A stretch of 64,000 nucleotides of DNA from Gammaproteobacteria bacterium (GTDB taxonomy: Bacteria > Pseudomonadota > Gammaproteobacteria > SURF-13), in the NCBI GenBank assembly GCA_016195665.1, contig JACPZD010000011.1, positions 1 to 64,000 of the forward strand, read 5' to 3'. The notes under the pieces were generated by a model. It had not been told where the DNA came from. It ran no database searches and saw only the letters and a program-made list of their open reading frames with translations. Position numbers and translations under genes: made by a program. Below, piece by piece: positions 9,374-17,959 of this stretch. The first letter of the stretch is position 1. Every line of letters begins with the position of its first letter.

Positions 9374-9647
9374 ATGTCACCATCTGCCGACACAAGCGCC
9401 GCCCCCGGCCGGGAAGCGCGCGACAAACCCCCTCCTGTTTCGCCGTTTCGAGTTTGAAGGCTACTCTGCGACACGCGCCTTTCTCGATGCCCTGGAGGGC
9501 TTGTCGAAGGATCTGGGTTATTACCCGGATTTGGGTTTTGCCTCCAAATACGTCAACGTGACGGTGCAGGCGCGTGACGGCAGCGCGCTGGCGCCGGCCG
9601 ACTACGAATTCGCCGCGCGGGTCACGGCGCTTGCCGGTACGCCATAG
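9374..9647 (+). CDS. acRAF-type Rubisco assembly factor (pterin-dehydratase fold), with 1-nt frameshift
   Basis: The ATG at 9374 follows a GAGGA Shine-Dalgarno and encodes MSPSADTSAAPGREARDK. The conserved part (LLFRRFEFEGYSATRAFL, then GYYPDLGFASKYVNVTV and YEFAARVTALA) lies in the next frame. Skipping one C of the CCCCC run at 9428-9432 joins them into a normal-length protein of about 90 residues. This family of degenerate pterin-4a-carbinolamine dehydratases helps alpha-carboxysomal Rubisco fold. It reads divergently from the cso operon and converges on sbtA. The homopolymer shift may be a sequencing error or a real defect. Confidence 0.8.
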
Positions 9648-9685
9648 CACGCGGCCGGCACTATCCTCTGGCCGGCCCGGATCGA

Positions 9686-10657
9686 TCAACGCGCCATCCA
9701 CAGCGATGCCTCCCAGTAGAGCGGTATCCCGACTATCACATTGAAAGGAAACGTCACACCGAGCGACAGCGTCAGATAAAAGGAGGGATTCGCCTCAGGA
9801 ATCGCGAGCCGCATGGCGGACGGTACCGCGATATAGGATGCACTCGCTGCCAAAATGGCCACCAGCATCGTGCCGCCGGGGCTGAAGCCGAGCAGGTAGT
9901 GACCGGTAACCAGACCAAACGCTGCCCCGATCAGCGGCATGATGATGCCGAAACCCACCAGAAACATCCCCATGCGGCGGAACTCCCCAATGCGTTTGGC
10001 CGCCTCCATGCCCATCTCGAGCAGAAACAGGGACAACACGCCCATGAATATCCCGTCGTAGAACGGCATAATCTTTTGCAGGCCATCGGACAGGGCGAAC
10101 GCGCCCACTGCAATACCGCCAAACAGCAGGATCACGCTGCCATTGGTAACGGCTTCGTGTACCAACTGACCCACCGTCTGGCCGCCATCGGCATCAGACG
10201 TACTGTCACGCGGGCGTGTCAGCTTGGCGAGCAGCAAGCCGATAATGATGGCTGGCGACTCCATGATGGCGAGCATGATCACCGGGTAGGTCTCATGCGT
10301 GATGTTTTGCGTTTCCAGAAAGGCCAGCGTGGTCAAAAATGTGCCGGCGCTCACTGAACCATAGTGCGCGGCAATCGCAGCAGAGTTGAGTGTGTCCATG
10401 TGCCCCAGCCAGCGCAGTATCGCGTAGGCGATGAGCGGCAGCAGGATACCCAAGGCAAAGGCCGCTGCCACGGCTTCGAGTGCCGCTCCTAAATCCGCCT
10501 TGGCCAGCTCCATGCCGCCGTGCAGGCCGATGCCCAGCAGCAGATAAATCGACAGGCCCTTGGCCAGTTCGGGAAACTTCAAGTCCGAACGCACCAGGTG
10601 CGCCACCATACCGAGCGCGAAAAACAATACCGCCGGAATCAGCAGGCCGCCCAACAT
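9686..10657 (-). CDS. sbtA: Sodium-dependent bicarbonate transporter SbtA
   Basis: A 323-residue SbtA/DUF897 membrane protein with two sets of five helices. Family segments include LGIGLHGGMELAKADL, AIAAHYGSVSAGTFLTTLAF, PVIMLAIMESPAIIIGLLLA and SASYIAVPSAMRLAIPEANP. SbtA imports bicarbonate with Na+ across the inner membrane, supplying the carboxysome. It is the last gene of sulP-sbtB-sbtA, with 40 bp separating it from sbtB. Confidence 0.95.
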   Translation of the reverse strand: MLGGLLIPAVLFFALGMVAHLVRSDLKFPELAKGLSIYLLLGIGLHGGMELAKADLGAALEAVAAAFALGILLPLIAYAILRWLGHMDTLNSAAIAAHYGSVSAGTFLTTLAFLETQNITHETYPVIMLAIMESPAIIIGLLLAKLTRPRDSTSDADGGQTVGQLVHEAVTNGSVILLFGGIAVGAFALSDGLQKIMPFYDGIFMGVLSLFLLEMGMEAAKRIGEFRRMGMFLVGFGIIMPLIGAAFGLVTGHYLLGFSPGGTMLVAILAASASYIAVPSAMRLAIPEANPSFYLTLSLGVTFPFNVIVGIPLYWEASLWMAR

Positions 10658-10697
10658 CTCACATACCCCGTAAACGCATGTTCAGTGGGCAACTGCA

Positions 10698-10988
10698 TTA
10701 GTGCTTCACCCACAACGCATCAGACACCAGTGACACACCGCCAAAGCGCTTCAGCACCGGGCGGATCAACTCCACCAGATCATTTACCCGTTCCGCGTCA
10801 CAGACGATGACCAGATAACTGTTATTGAACTCGCCGCTCACCCCGCCCAGACTCTCGCCCCGATCACCTTTGCCATAAGCGCCGGGAATCATGGTGTAGC
10901 TGGGAAAACCGTGCCTCTCGAGCAAAGCCAGCACTTGCGGCACGGCCACCGACTCAACAACCACCTCGACCTTTTTAACTGCCTTCAT
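10698..10988 (-). CDS. sbtB: PII-like SbtA regulator SbtB
   Basis: A 96-residue PII-superfamily protein (MKAVKKVEVVVESVAVPQV) with the T-loop region around GAYGKGDRGESLGG. SbtB trimers bind adenine nucleotides and block SbtA in the dark or at high inorganic carbon in cyanobacteria. Its position directly upstream of sbtA supports the same role here. Confidence 0.92.
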   Translation of the reverse strand: MKAVKKVEVVVESVAVPQVLALLERHGFPSYTMIPGAYGKGDRGESLGGVSGEFNNSYLVIVCDAERVNDLVELIRPVLKRFGGVSLVSDALWVKH

Positions 10989-11012
10989 GGGATATTTCCT
11001 GCGCCTGTTATG

Positions 11013-13283
11013 TCAGCCATGTCCGTCCATTATGTCAGCGAAGGCCAGCAGATGCTCGATGGCCTCCGGCGGCTCAAGTCCCTGATCGGGGCGAAAGGCC
11101 AGCAGGACATTGTCACGGATCTCGACATAGAAGCCCGGTTGCGCGAGCAGCAATTTCGCCAGCCTTGTGCTGGTCAGTGACAGCCCCTGCTCCGGTTCGT
11201 GTGCATAGAGGCGGTAGTGCTGTGAAAGCGCCGGGTGAGATGCGAGATCCACCTCGTGATATTCAATGAGGTAGCGCTCCAGATAACTGCCGGGTGTGAT
11301 TGCGAGATTGGGCCACCTGCCGCCCTCAGCCGGCCCCCGGCTCAGCATGATGATCGTATGACGGTGCCCGGCGTAGTAGTCCGGGGCGGCGGTGTGGCTG
11401 TAATCGAATATCCTGACCTCGCAGCCGCGATAGGCGCCGGTCATCACGTTGCTCTCCTGGCGATCGGCCCCGCGGCGCAGGTATACGAAGTCGTGGCTGT
11501 TGAGCGTGCCCACTGTGGCCGGCGCGAACTGAAAGCCGTGGCGCCGCGCCACCTCGGCCATCTGCTGTTCGCGCGCCGACAGCCGCGCCTTCTCCTTGAC
11601 CAGCTTCGCGTCATGCATGCGCGCCGACAGCGAGTGGCGGGTGAACTGGTAATAGTTGTCGAGGCCCAGTATCTCGAACGGCCGGCCCGCGTGCAGGCAT
11701 GCCTCCTGGAACTGGTGCAGGTATTCCATCGCGGTGTGGTCAATGATGCGGCCGGATTCGGTGACGGCGAGCGTGATGCCCGCCCCCGGCGGAATCGCCT
11801 GCAGCAGCTTGTCGAGCGGCAGCAGATTGAAGCACACGATCGAGCCGAGCGAGATGCGGTAGTGCGGCAGTGAAGCGCCATTTTCCACCTTGACCTTGAT
11901 CACCGGGTTGCGGAACAGCCCGGCGAAGTTGCCCCATAGCAGTTTGAACGACTGGGCGAAGGTGAGCCGCCCGGTCAGCACCGCGCGAAACGACGGCGTG
12001 AGCAGATATACGAGCAGCGCGATCTCCGCCGCGATGCCCAACAGGATGCCGATCAGCAGATCGGTGGCGAGAATCGCCGCGATCGTCGCCACGAAAATGA
12101 TGATCTGGTCGCGCCCGATGGCGAAAGTCTTGCTGAACACGCGGATCTCGCACAGCCGCCAGCCGACGTAGACCAGGATCGCGCCGATGGCCGCGAGCGG
12201 GATGCGCGCGATCAGATCCTTGGCGAGGAACAGAAACACGATCAGGAACACCGCATTGTAGAAGTTGGCCCACAGAGTGCGTCCGCCGGCGTCAATGTTG
12301 GCGCGGCTCTTGACGCCGCCGGGGATGATGGTGAGTCCGCCGAAGATGCTCGACAGCGTGTTCGACACACCCATGGCGCGCAGCGTCACGTTGGGGTGCG
12401 ACTTGCGCTGGTAGGGGTCTATCTTGTCCACTGCGGCGATGGTTGCGAGCGACTCGATGCCGTCAATCAGGGTGAGCGTGATCACCACCAGCAGCACGCT
12501 CCACCACAGTTTGGTGCGGTCCCACACCGCGCCGAAGGCCGGCAACGTGATGCCGCCCTCGATGATGTTATGCGGCATGGCGATCAGATACTTCGCATCG
12601 AGCTGCAGCAGGTAGCCGAACCCGATGCCGACGCCCGCCACGAACAGCGGCGCCGGGATGCGCCGCAGCCGGGCATGGCGCGTACGGTTGAGGTAGAACA
12701 TCAGAAACAGGCAGATGCCGCCGATCACCGCTATCGCCGGATCGATCCTGAGAAAGCTTGTGGGCAAGTTCGAAATCGTCACCAGCATGCTCTTCGCGGG
12801 CGGCACGAAATCGCCCAGCAGCGCCGGGATCTGCTTGATGATGATCATGGCGCCGATCGCCGCCAGCATCCCCTCGACCACCGTCACCGGCAGGAACAGC
12901 GCGAAACGCCCGGCCTTGAATAGGCTCAGCACGATCTGCACCAGGCCGGTGAGGCAGATCGCCACCAGCAGCAGCGGATAACCCGCCGCGAGATCGCCGT
13001 CGCCGAGCATAATCATGCCCGCGAGCAACGCAGGCGCGAGCCCCGCCGCCGGCCCGCTGATGGTGACGTAGGCGCCGCCCAGGAACGGGAAGATCAGCCC
13101 GGCGATGATGGCCGAGATCACGCCCGTGACCGGCGGCGCGCCTGAGGCGATGGCGATGCCGAGCGACAGCGGCAGCGACACCAGCGCCACCTGCAAGCCC
13201 GCCAGCAGGTCATAGCGCCAGTGCTTTAAACCTTTGATCCCGTTTTGCGGTTTTTCCGTCTGGAGCGAAATATTTTTCGGCAT
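11013..13283 (-). CDS. SulP-family bicarbonate transporter (BicA-like) with extra C-terminal domain
   Basis: About 756 residues, longer than the usual 560 of BicA. Residues 10-490 form the SulP transporter core (HWRYDLLAGLQVALVSLPL, GPAAGLAPALLAG, GVKSRANIDAGGRTLWANFY). A STAS-type domain follows (about 495-590). The last 170 residues form an additional domain (RRHGFQFAPATVGTLNSHDF... NVMTGAYRGCEVRIFDYSH) that also exists as a separate duplicate near 9 kb. The start is the ATG at 13281-13283 (MPKNISLQTEKPQ). It heads the operon with sbtB and sbtA and diverges from cbbR, so bicarbonate import rather than sulfate import is inferred. Confidence 0.88.
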   Translation of the reverse strand: MPKNISLQTEKPQNGIKGLKHWRYDLLAGLQVALVSLPLSLGIAIASGAPPVTGVISAIIAGLIFPFLGGAYVTISGPAAGLAPALLAGMIMLGDGDLAAGYPLLLVAICLTGLVQIVLSLFKAGRFALFLPVTVVEGMLAAIGAMIIIKQIPALLGDFVPPAKSMLVTISNLPTSFLRIDPAIAVIGGICLFLMFYLNRTRHARLRRIPAPLFVAGVGIGFGYLLQLDAKYLIAMPHNIIEGGITLPAFGAVWDRTKLWWSVLLVVITLTLIDGIESLATIAAVDKIDPYQRKSHPNVTLRAMGVSNTLSSIFGGLTIIPGGVKSRANIDAGGRTLWANFYNAVFLIVFLFLAKDLIARIPLAAIGAILVYVGWRLCEIRVFSKTFAIGRDQIIIFVATIAAILATDLLIGILLGIAAEIALLVYLLTPSFRAVLTGRLTFAQSFKLLWGNFAGLFRNPVIKVKVENGASLPHYRISLGSIVCFNLLPLDKLLQAIPPGAGITLAVTESGRIIDHTAMEYLHQFQEACLHAGRPFEILGLDNYYQFTRHSLSARMHDAKLVKEKARLSAREQQMAEVARRHGFQFAPATVGTLNSHDFVYLRRGADRQESNVMTGAYRGCEVRIFDYSHTAAPDYYAGHRHTIIMLSRGPAEGGRWPNLAITPGSYLERYLIEYHEVDLASHPALSQHYRLYAHEPEQGLSLTSTRLAKLLLAQPGFYVEIRDNVLLAFRPDQGLEPPEAIEHLLAFADIMDGHG

Positions 13284-13375
13284 AGCCAGGATAATGCCTA
13301 GCCTGTACAATAAATGAAATTAAAGTTTTATGATGACTGTGATAGGCTCCCGTCTATGGATCATCAGGAGCACAC
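13284..13375. promoter_or_regulatory. Divergent promoter region between sulP and cbbR
   Basis: The 92-bp spacer between the divergent transporter operon and the LysR gene is AT-rich (AATTAAAGTTTTATGATGAC) and is the natural site for CbbR autoregulation and transporter control. Boxes were not assigned with certainty. Confidence 0.4.
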
Positions 13376-14314
13376 ATGCGCCACGCCACCTTACGCCAGC
13401 TAAAGGTGTTTGAAGCCATCGCGCGCCACTTGAGCTTTACGCGCGCCGCCGAAGAGCTTCATCTCACCCAGCCCACCGTTTCCATGCAAATCAAACAGCT
13501 CACTGGCACGGTGGGCATGCCGTTGTTCGAGCAAATCGGCAAACGCATCCACCTCACCGGCGCCGGCCAGGCGCTCCATGCCACCTGCCGTGAGATATTC
13601 GACAGTATCGAGCGCTTCGAGATGGATGTCGCGAACCGTAAAGGTTTGAAAAAAGGGCATCTCAAGCTCGCGGCGATCACTACCGCGAAATATTTCGTGC
13701 CGCGTGCGCTGGGACCGTTTTGCCAGCGTTACCCGGGGATCGAGGTGTCGCTCAAGGTTACCAATCGTGAGCGCGTGCTGGAATGGCTGGCCAATAATCT
13801 GGATGACCTGTACATTCTGGGTCAGCCGCCGGACAACCTGGATGTGGTCTACAAGTCATTTCTGGAAAATCCGCTGGTGGTCATCGCGCGTCACGATCAT
13901 CCGCTCGCCGGTAAACGCCGCATTGCGCTGGAACGCATCGCCAAGGAGCCGTTTCTGATGCGTGAACCAGGCTCCGGCACGCGCATGGCCACACAGCGTC
14001 TGTTTGACAAAAACCGTCTCAAAATCAACATCAGCATGGAGATCGGCAGCAACGAGGCGATCAAGCAAGCTATCGCGGGGGGGTTGGGGATATCGGTATT
14101 GTCGCGTCACACCCTCGCGCTGGAGGGAGAAAGCGGCCCGTTTGCGGTGTTGGACGTACAGGGCTTCCCCATAGAGCGCCACTGGTACGCGGTATACCCG
14201 GCCGGTAAACATTTGTCGGTGGTGGCGCGTGCGTTTTACGATTATTTGCTCAGCGAGGGCACGCGCGTCGCCGAGTCGCCGTTTGCCTCCGGTAAAACCC
14301 GGCGCGGCAGCTAA
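13376..14314 (+). CDS. cbbR: LysR-type regulator of CO2 fixation (CbbR/CmpR-like)
   Basis: A 312-residue LTTR: N-terminal winged helix-turn-helix (LRQLKVFEAIARHLSFTRAA... LHLTQPTVSMQIKQL) and a type 2 periplasmic-binding-like effector domain (residues about 90-300). TAKYFVPRALGPFCQRYPGI and NLDDLYILGQPP are typical of CbbR and CmpR proteins. It is divergent from the bicarbonate transporter operon. It probably activates this operon and cbbL in response to metabolites such as RuBP, 2-phosphoglycolate or NADPH. Confidence 0.9.
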   Translation: MRHATLRQLKVFEAIARHLSFTRAAEELHLTQPTVSMQIKQLTGTVGMPLFEQIGKRIHLTGAGQALHATCREIFDSIERFEMDVANRKGLKKGHLKLAAITTAKYFVPRALGPFCQRYPGIEVSLKVTNRERVLEWLANNLDDLYILGQPPDNLDVVYKSFLENPLVVIARHDHPLAGKRRIALERIAKEPFLMREPGSGTRMATQRLFDKNRLKINISMEIGSNEAIKQAIAGGLGISVLSRHTLALEGESGPFAVLDVQGFPIERHWYAVYPAGKHLSVVARAFYDYLLSEGTRVAESPFASGKTRRGS

Positions 14315-14322
14315 ACCTGGCG

Positions 14323-16296
14323 TCAGCCCTTCAACAACATCTCTTCGGCGCGCTCCAACGCATGCGCACTGCCGTAGAGTATCAGAACGTCGCCTGCGCG
14401 CAACTGGGTGTAAGGCTCGGGTTGCGGGCCGCGGATCCCGCCGCGACGCACCGCCGTGACCACCACATCCAGCTTATCCAGGCCCAGTTGCTCCAGAGTG
14501 CGCCCCACCGCATACGCGCCTTCCGGCAGCATGACCGAATGCAGGCGTTCGCTTTGACTTTCGGGCTGACCCAACGCGTAATGATCTTGTCCGGGGAAGA
14601 AACCCCGCAATAAGCGATAACGGTCGCTGCGCACATCGCCCACCCGCCGCACCACACTGGAAACGGGCACCTCGAGCAATAGCAATAATTGCGATGCAAG
14701 CATGAGGCTCGCCTCCAGCGTCTCCGGCACCACCTCGGTGGCGCCGGCCTCCAGCAGCCGTTCCAGCTCGGAATCGTCGCGGGCGCGCACCAGCACGGGC
14801 ATATCCGGACGCAGGCGGCGGATGTGTTCGAGTATCTTAAACGTCGCCGGCATGTCGCCGAAGCTCACCACCAGCGCGCGGGCGCGGCTCAAGCCCGCCC
14901 CTTGCAATATTTCCCGGCGCGCCGAATCGCCGTAGTGAACCGGATCGCCGGCGTCCTGCGCGTCTCGCACCCGTAGCGGATCAAGGTCCAGCGCCACGAA
15001 TTCAAATCCCTCTTGTTCTAAAATGCGGGCGATGTTTTGACCCACCCGTCCATAGCCACAGATAATGACGTGCTGGTTCATGCCTTGCGTGGCTTCACTG
15101 ATCCGCACCTCCGTTTGCAAACGGCCTTGCCCGTAACTCAAGGCGAGAAATCTTTTCGCCAGCTCGCCGTTATAACGTATCAGCAGCGGCGACAGGGTCA
15201 TGCTCAGAATGGCCGACGCGAGAATAATCTGGCTGGCCGGGCCACCCAGTAATTTATAATCGGTAGCCAACGACAACATCACAAAACCGAACTCACCGGC
15301 CTGTGCAAGCGCCAACCCCGCGCGCAGCCCGACGCCCCGCTCCATCTTCGCCAACAAGGCCAGGCCCATAATCAGCAAGATCTTGAAAACCACGATGGCG
15401 GCCACCAGCAGCAGCACCCAATACCAGATCTGCGGCAATGCCGAGATATCGAGCCGCATCCCGATGGTAATGAAGAATAAGCCCAACAACACATCCTGGA
15501 ACGGGCGGATATCCGCTTCCACTTGATGACGGAACTCGGTTTCACTGATGACCATGCCCGCGAGAAACGCCCCCAGAGCCATGGAGAGTCCCATCTGCTG
15601 CGTAAACCAGGCGGCGGTGAGCGTAACCAGCAGCACCGTGAGCATAAACAATTCGGTAGAACGGGCGGCGGCGATGACCCTGAACAACGGGCGCAACATC
15701 CAGCGGCCGGCGGCGAGCAGTAGCGAAACCACCACTATACCTTTGAGCAGCCCCTCGGCCAACGTCAATGCAATGGAGTCGGCGGTGCTGCTTGCCAAGA
15801 CGGGAATCACTACTAAAAAGGGAATAACCGCCAGATCCTGGAACAATAAGATGCCGATGGCGAACCGGCCGTGGCGGGAATTGAGTTCCAATTGTTCGGC
15901 GAGCTGTTTGCCCACTATGGAGGTGGATGACATGGCGAGCACCCCGCCCACCACGAGGGCGCCCGCTGGCGACATACCTAGCAGCCAAGCGGCCACCGCA
16001 GCCAGGACTGTGCTGATGAGCACCTGCGCACCGCCGAGGCCCAACACTGTGCCCTTCATCACTAACAGCTTGGGCAGCGAAAATTCCAGGCCGAGGGCGA
16101 ACATCAGAAACACCACGCCAAACTCGGCCAGAAAGTGGGTATCGGCGGACATAGAAAGCCAGGGTAAGCCAGGGTAGCCGACCAGCACTCCGACAAACAG
16201 ATAGCCCATGATGGGAGGAAGGTTAAAACGCCTGAACAGCGCCACCACCAGCACGGCGGCGGCGAGCAGCATCAATAACTGTTCAAAGATACCCAT
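14323..16296 (-). CDS. Monovalent cation:proton antiporter-2 (KefB/KefC type)
   Basis: A 657-residue CPA2 protein. Residues 1-380 are the Na+/H+ exchanger-like membrane part (GYLFVGVLVGYPGLPWL, LEFSLPKLLVMKG). A TrkA-N Rossmann domain (about 405-525, IICGYGRVGQNIARILE) and a TrkA-C domain at the end (GAYAVGRTLEQLGLDKL) follow. Such proteins expel K+ and take up H+ under electrophile or pH stress. No KefF/KefG ancillary gene is adjacent. The KefB versus KefC assignment is left open. Confidence 0.9.
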   Translation of the reverse strand: MGIFEQLLMLLAAAVLVVALFRRFNLPPIMGYLFVGVLVGYPGLPWLSMSADTHFLAEFGVVFLMFALGLEFSLPKLLVMKGTVLGLGGAQVLISTVLAAVAAWLLGMSPAGALVVGGVLAMSSTSIVGKQLAEQLELNSRHGRFAIGILLFQDLAVIPFLVVIPVLASSTADSIALTLAEGLLKGIVVVSLLLAAGRWMLRPLFRVIAAARSTELFMLTVLLVTLTAAWFTQQMGLSMALGAFLAGMVISETEFRHQVEADIRPFQDVLLGLFFITIGMRLDISALPQIWYWVLLLVAAIVVFKILLIMGLALLAKMERGVGLRAGLALAQAGEFGFVMLSLATDYKLLGGPASQIILASAILSMTLSPLLIRYNGELAKRFLALSYGQGRLQTEVRISEATQGMNQHVIICGYGRVGQNIARILEQEGFEFVALDLDPLRVRDAQDAGDPVHYGDSARREILQGAGLSRARALVVSFGDMPATFKILEHIRRLRPDMPVLVRARDDSELERLLEAGATEVVPETLEASLMLASQLLLLLEVPVSSVVRRVGDVRSDRYRLLRGFFPGQDHYALGQPESQSERLHSVMLPEGAYAVGRTLEQLGLDKLDVVVTAVRRGGIRGPQPEPYTQLRAGDVLILYGSAHALERAEEMLLKG

Positions 16297-16327
16297 GAAT
16301 CATGCAGGCGCCGGTGCTGTGATCTGT

Positions 16328-17071
16328 TTACCCAAGCGCCGCAAGCTCCGGCGGCGCCGCGGGATCGAGTATCAGCAGATGATGCTCGGGTATCGGCTGC
16401 CAAAATGCGGAGGCGGTGAGCGGTGAGGAGGCGATAAGCTGCGCGCCGGGATAATCGTCCACGTCGGTGGTGAAATAGAGCGGCGCGCATCCGGCATTGA
16501 TGGCGTGACGCGCGGCGCACAAGGTCTCGCCGTCGGATAAAATAATGTTAAGCAGCGCGACCTCATTCTCCAGCCAGTCATCCAGCAGTTCAAACATCTG
16601 GCCCAATGCCTGATCCAAGGAGATCTCGTCGTCGTCCTGCAGCAGATGACGCAGCAGGCCAAATAGATATTCCGAAGCCGTTGTGCTGCCGATCCCGGCC
16701 TCGACCTCGGGAGCCATGAACTGTCTCATTAACGGGCTCAGCCGGTCCCGGAAGCCCTCAATGACGCCGCAGTGGCCGAAGATAAACTCGTCGTCGCAGT
16801 AAGGCTGCGGACCCGTTTGATGAGAGACGGCCAGCGCCGCCTCAAGCTGGAGATGCACCAGCCACAGGTTACTCTCCAGGCTGCGCTCCAGGTGCGGCAG
16901 ATTGGTGTCCCATGCGGGTGGCTTGCTGCGGGTATAGACCGCAGGTGAGCCGTCGGGGGCGTACCAGCCCAACCCGAATCCATAGGCGTCGCGCCCCAAT
17001 CCGGACTCCATAAGCCCCGTGACTTCTCCAAGTATCAGTCTCGGACCAAGATAAGCAGCGAGTTCGCACAT
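16328..17071 (-). CDS. Class II glutamine amidotransferase (EgtC/YafJ-like)
   Basis: A 247-residue Ntn-type amidotransferase: the start MCELAAYLGP places the nucleophile Cys2 at the processed N-terminus. GLGRDAYGFGLGWYAPDG, NLWLVHLQLEA and IFGHCGVIEGF form the glutaminase pocket. It resembles EgtC and YafJ proteins. No ergothioneine genes are nearby, so the substrate is unknown. It may be co-transcribed with the antiporter downstream. Confidence 0.82.
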   Translation of the reverse strand: MCELAAYLGPRLILGEVTGLMESGLGRDAYGFGLGWYAPDGSPAVYTRSKPPAWDTNLPHLERSLESNLWLVHLQLEAALAVSHQTGPQPYCDDEFIFGHCGVIEGFRDRLSPLMRQFMAPEVEAGIGSTTASEYLFGLLRHLLQDDDEISLDQALGQMFELLDDWLENEVALLNIILSDGETLCAARHAINAGCAPLYFTTDVDDYPGAQLIASSPLTASAFWQPIPEHHLLILDPAAPPELAALG

Positions 17072-17143
17072 AGTTATTCCCTCACATTGCCCTTGCGCTT
17101 TCCAAATAAGCTGTTAGCGTACTGTACAAGGGGAACTCTGAAA

Positions 17144-17232
17144 AATATACCGCCAACCGCCAAGACGCCACGATCGCCAAGAAAAAAGATTGGATTGTAA
17201 TGAAAAATCTTGGCGTTCTTGGCGGTTCAACA
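17144..17232. repeat. Inverted repeat of the ACCGCCAAGACGCCA type
   Basis: ACCGCCAAGACGCCA at the left faces TGGCGTTCTTGGCGGT at the right around an AT-rich centre. Similar dispersed hairpins occur at 18938-19010, 20978-21062 and 47641-47697. Confidence 0.65.
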
Positions 17233-17286
17233 GGAATAAATCAGGCGTTCCCAAGGTAACATGCAACACGATTCGAATACAGAAAT

Positions 17287-17883
17287 ATGCCGATGCAAAA
17301 AAGTCCTACCCTTATACAACTGGATTGCTCGAACGGGCTGCTGGACGGAGCACAACAAGTCCCCTCGCCGAATTGCGATGCGCGGCCCGCGGACTGCGGC
17401 ATAGACCTGCTGGTCATTCATAACATCAGCCTGCCGCCCGGTGAGTTCGGCGGGCCGCACATCGAGTCATTGTTCCTGAACACCCTCGATCCGAAGGCCC
17501 ACCCGTATTTCGCGGATATCTGCGGGATGAAAGTCTCCACCCACCTGCTCATCCGCCGCAGCGGCGAGATCGTCCAGTTCGTGCCGCTGCACCTGCGCGC
17601 CTGGCACGCGGGGGAATCCCGCTTTGAGGGGCGCACGGCCTGTAATGATTTTTCCATCGGCATCGAACTGGAGGGAACCGACGATCACCCGTATGAACCC
17701 GCGCAGTACACGGCGCTGGCCGAAGTAGCACGCACGCTAATGGCCGCCTACCCCGGGATCACGCCGCAGCGGATCGTGGGGCATAGCGACATCGCGCCCG
17801 GACGCAAGACCGACCCGGGACCGAGTTTTGATTGGGAGCGCTTGCGCAGCTTGCTAATAAATAGTTCCCCCCCAGCCGTCTGA
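17287..17883 (+). CDS. ampD: 1,6-anhydro-N-acetylmuramyl-L-alanine amidase AmpD
   Basis: A 198-residue amidase_2 enzyme. The zinc histidines lie in LLVIHNISLPPGEFG and in VGHSDIAPGRKTDPG, the latter also with the catalytic residues. TACNDFSIGIELEGTDD is the substrate-cleft segment. It cleaves the peptide stem from anhydro-muropeptides in the cytoplasm during wall recycling. It is followed by ampE, the usual pair. Confidence 0.95.
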   Translation: MPMQKSPTLIQLDCSNGLLDGAQQVPSPNCDARPADCGIDLLVIHNISLPPGEFGGPHIESLFLNTLDPKAHPYFADICGMKVSTHLLIRRSGEIVQFVPLHLRAWHAGESRFEGRTACNDFSIGIELEGTDDHPYEPAQYTALAEVARTLMAAYPGITPQRIVGHSDIAPGRKTDPGPSFDWERLRSLLINSSPPAV

Positions 17884-17959
17884 GGTTTACAATCATCTCC
17901 GTGCAACATAGCCCCATTCCCGCTATCATTACATCACTTCGAATAAGGGTGCGCGCGTC

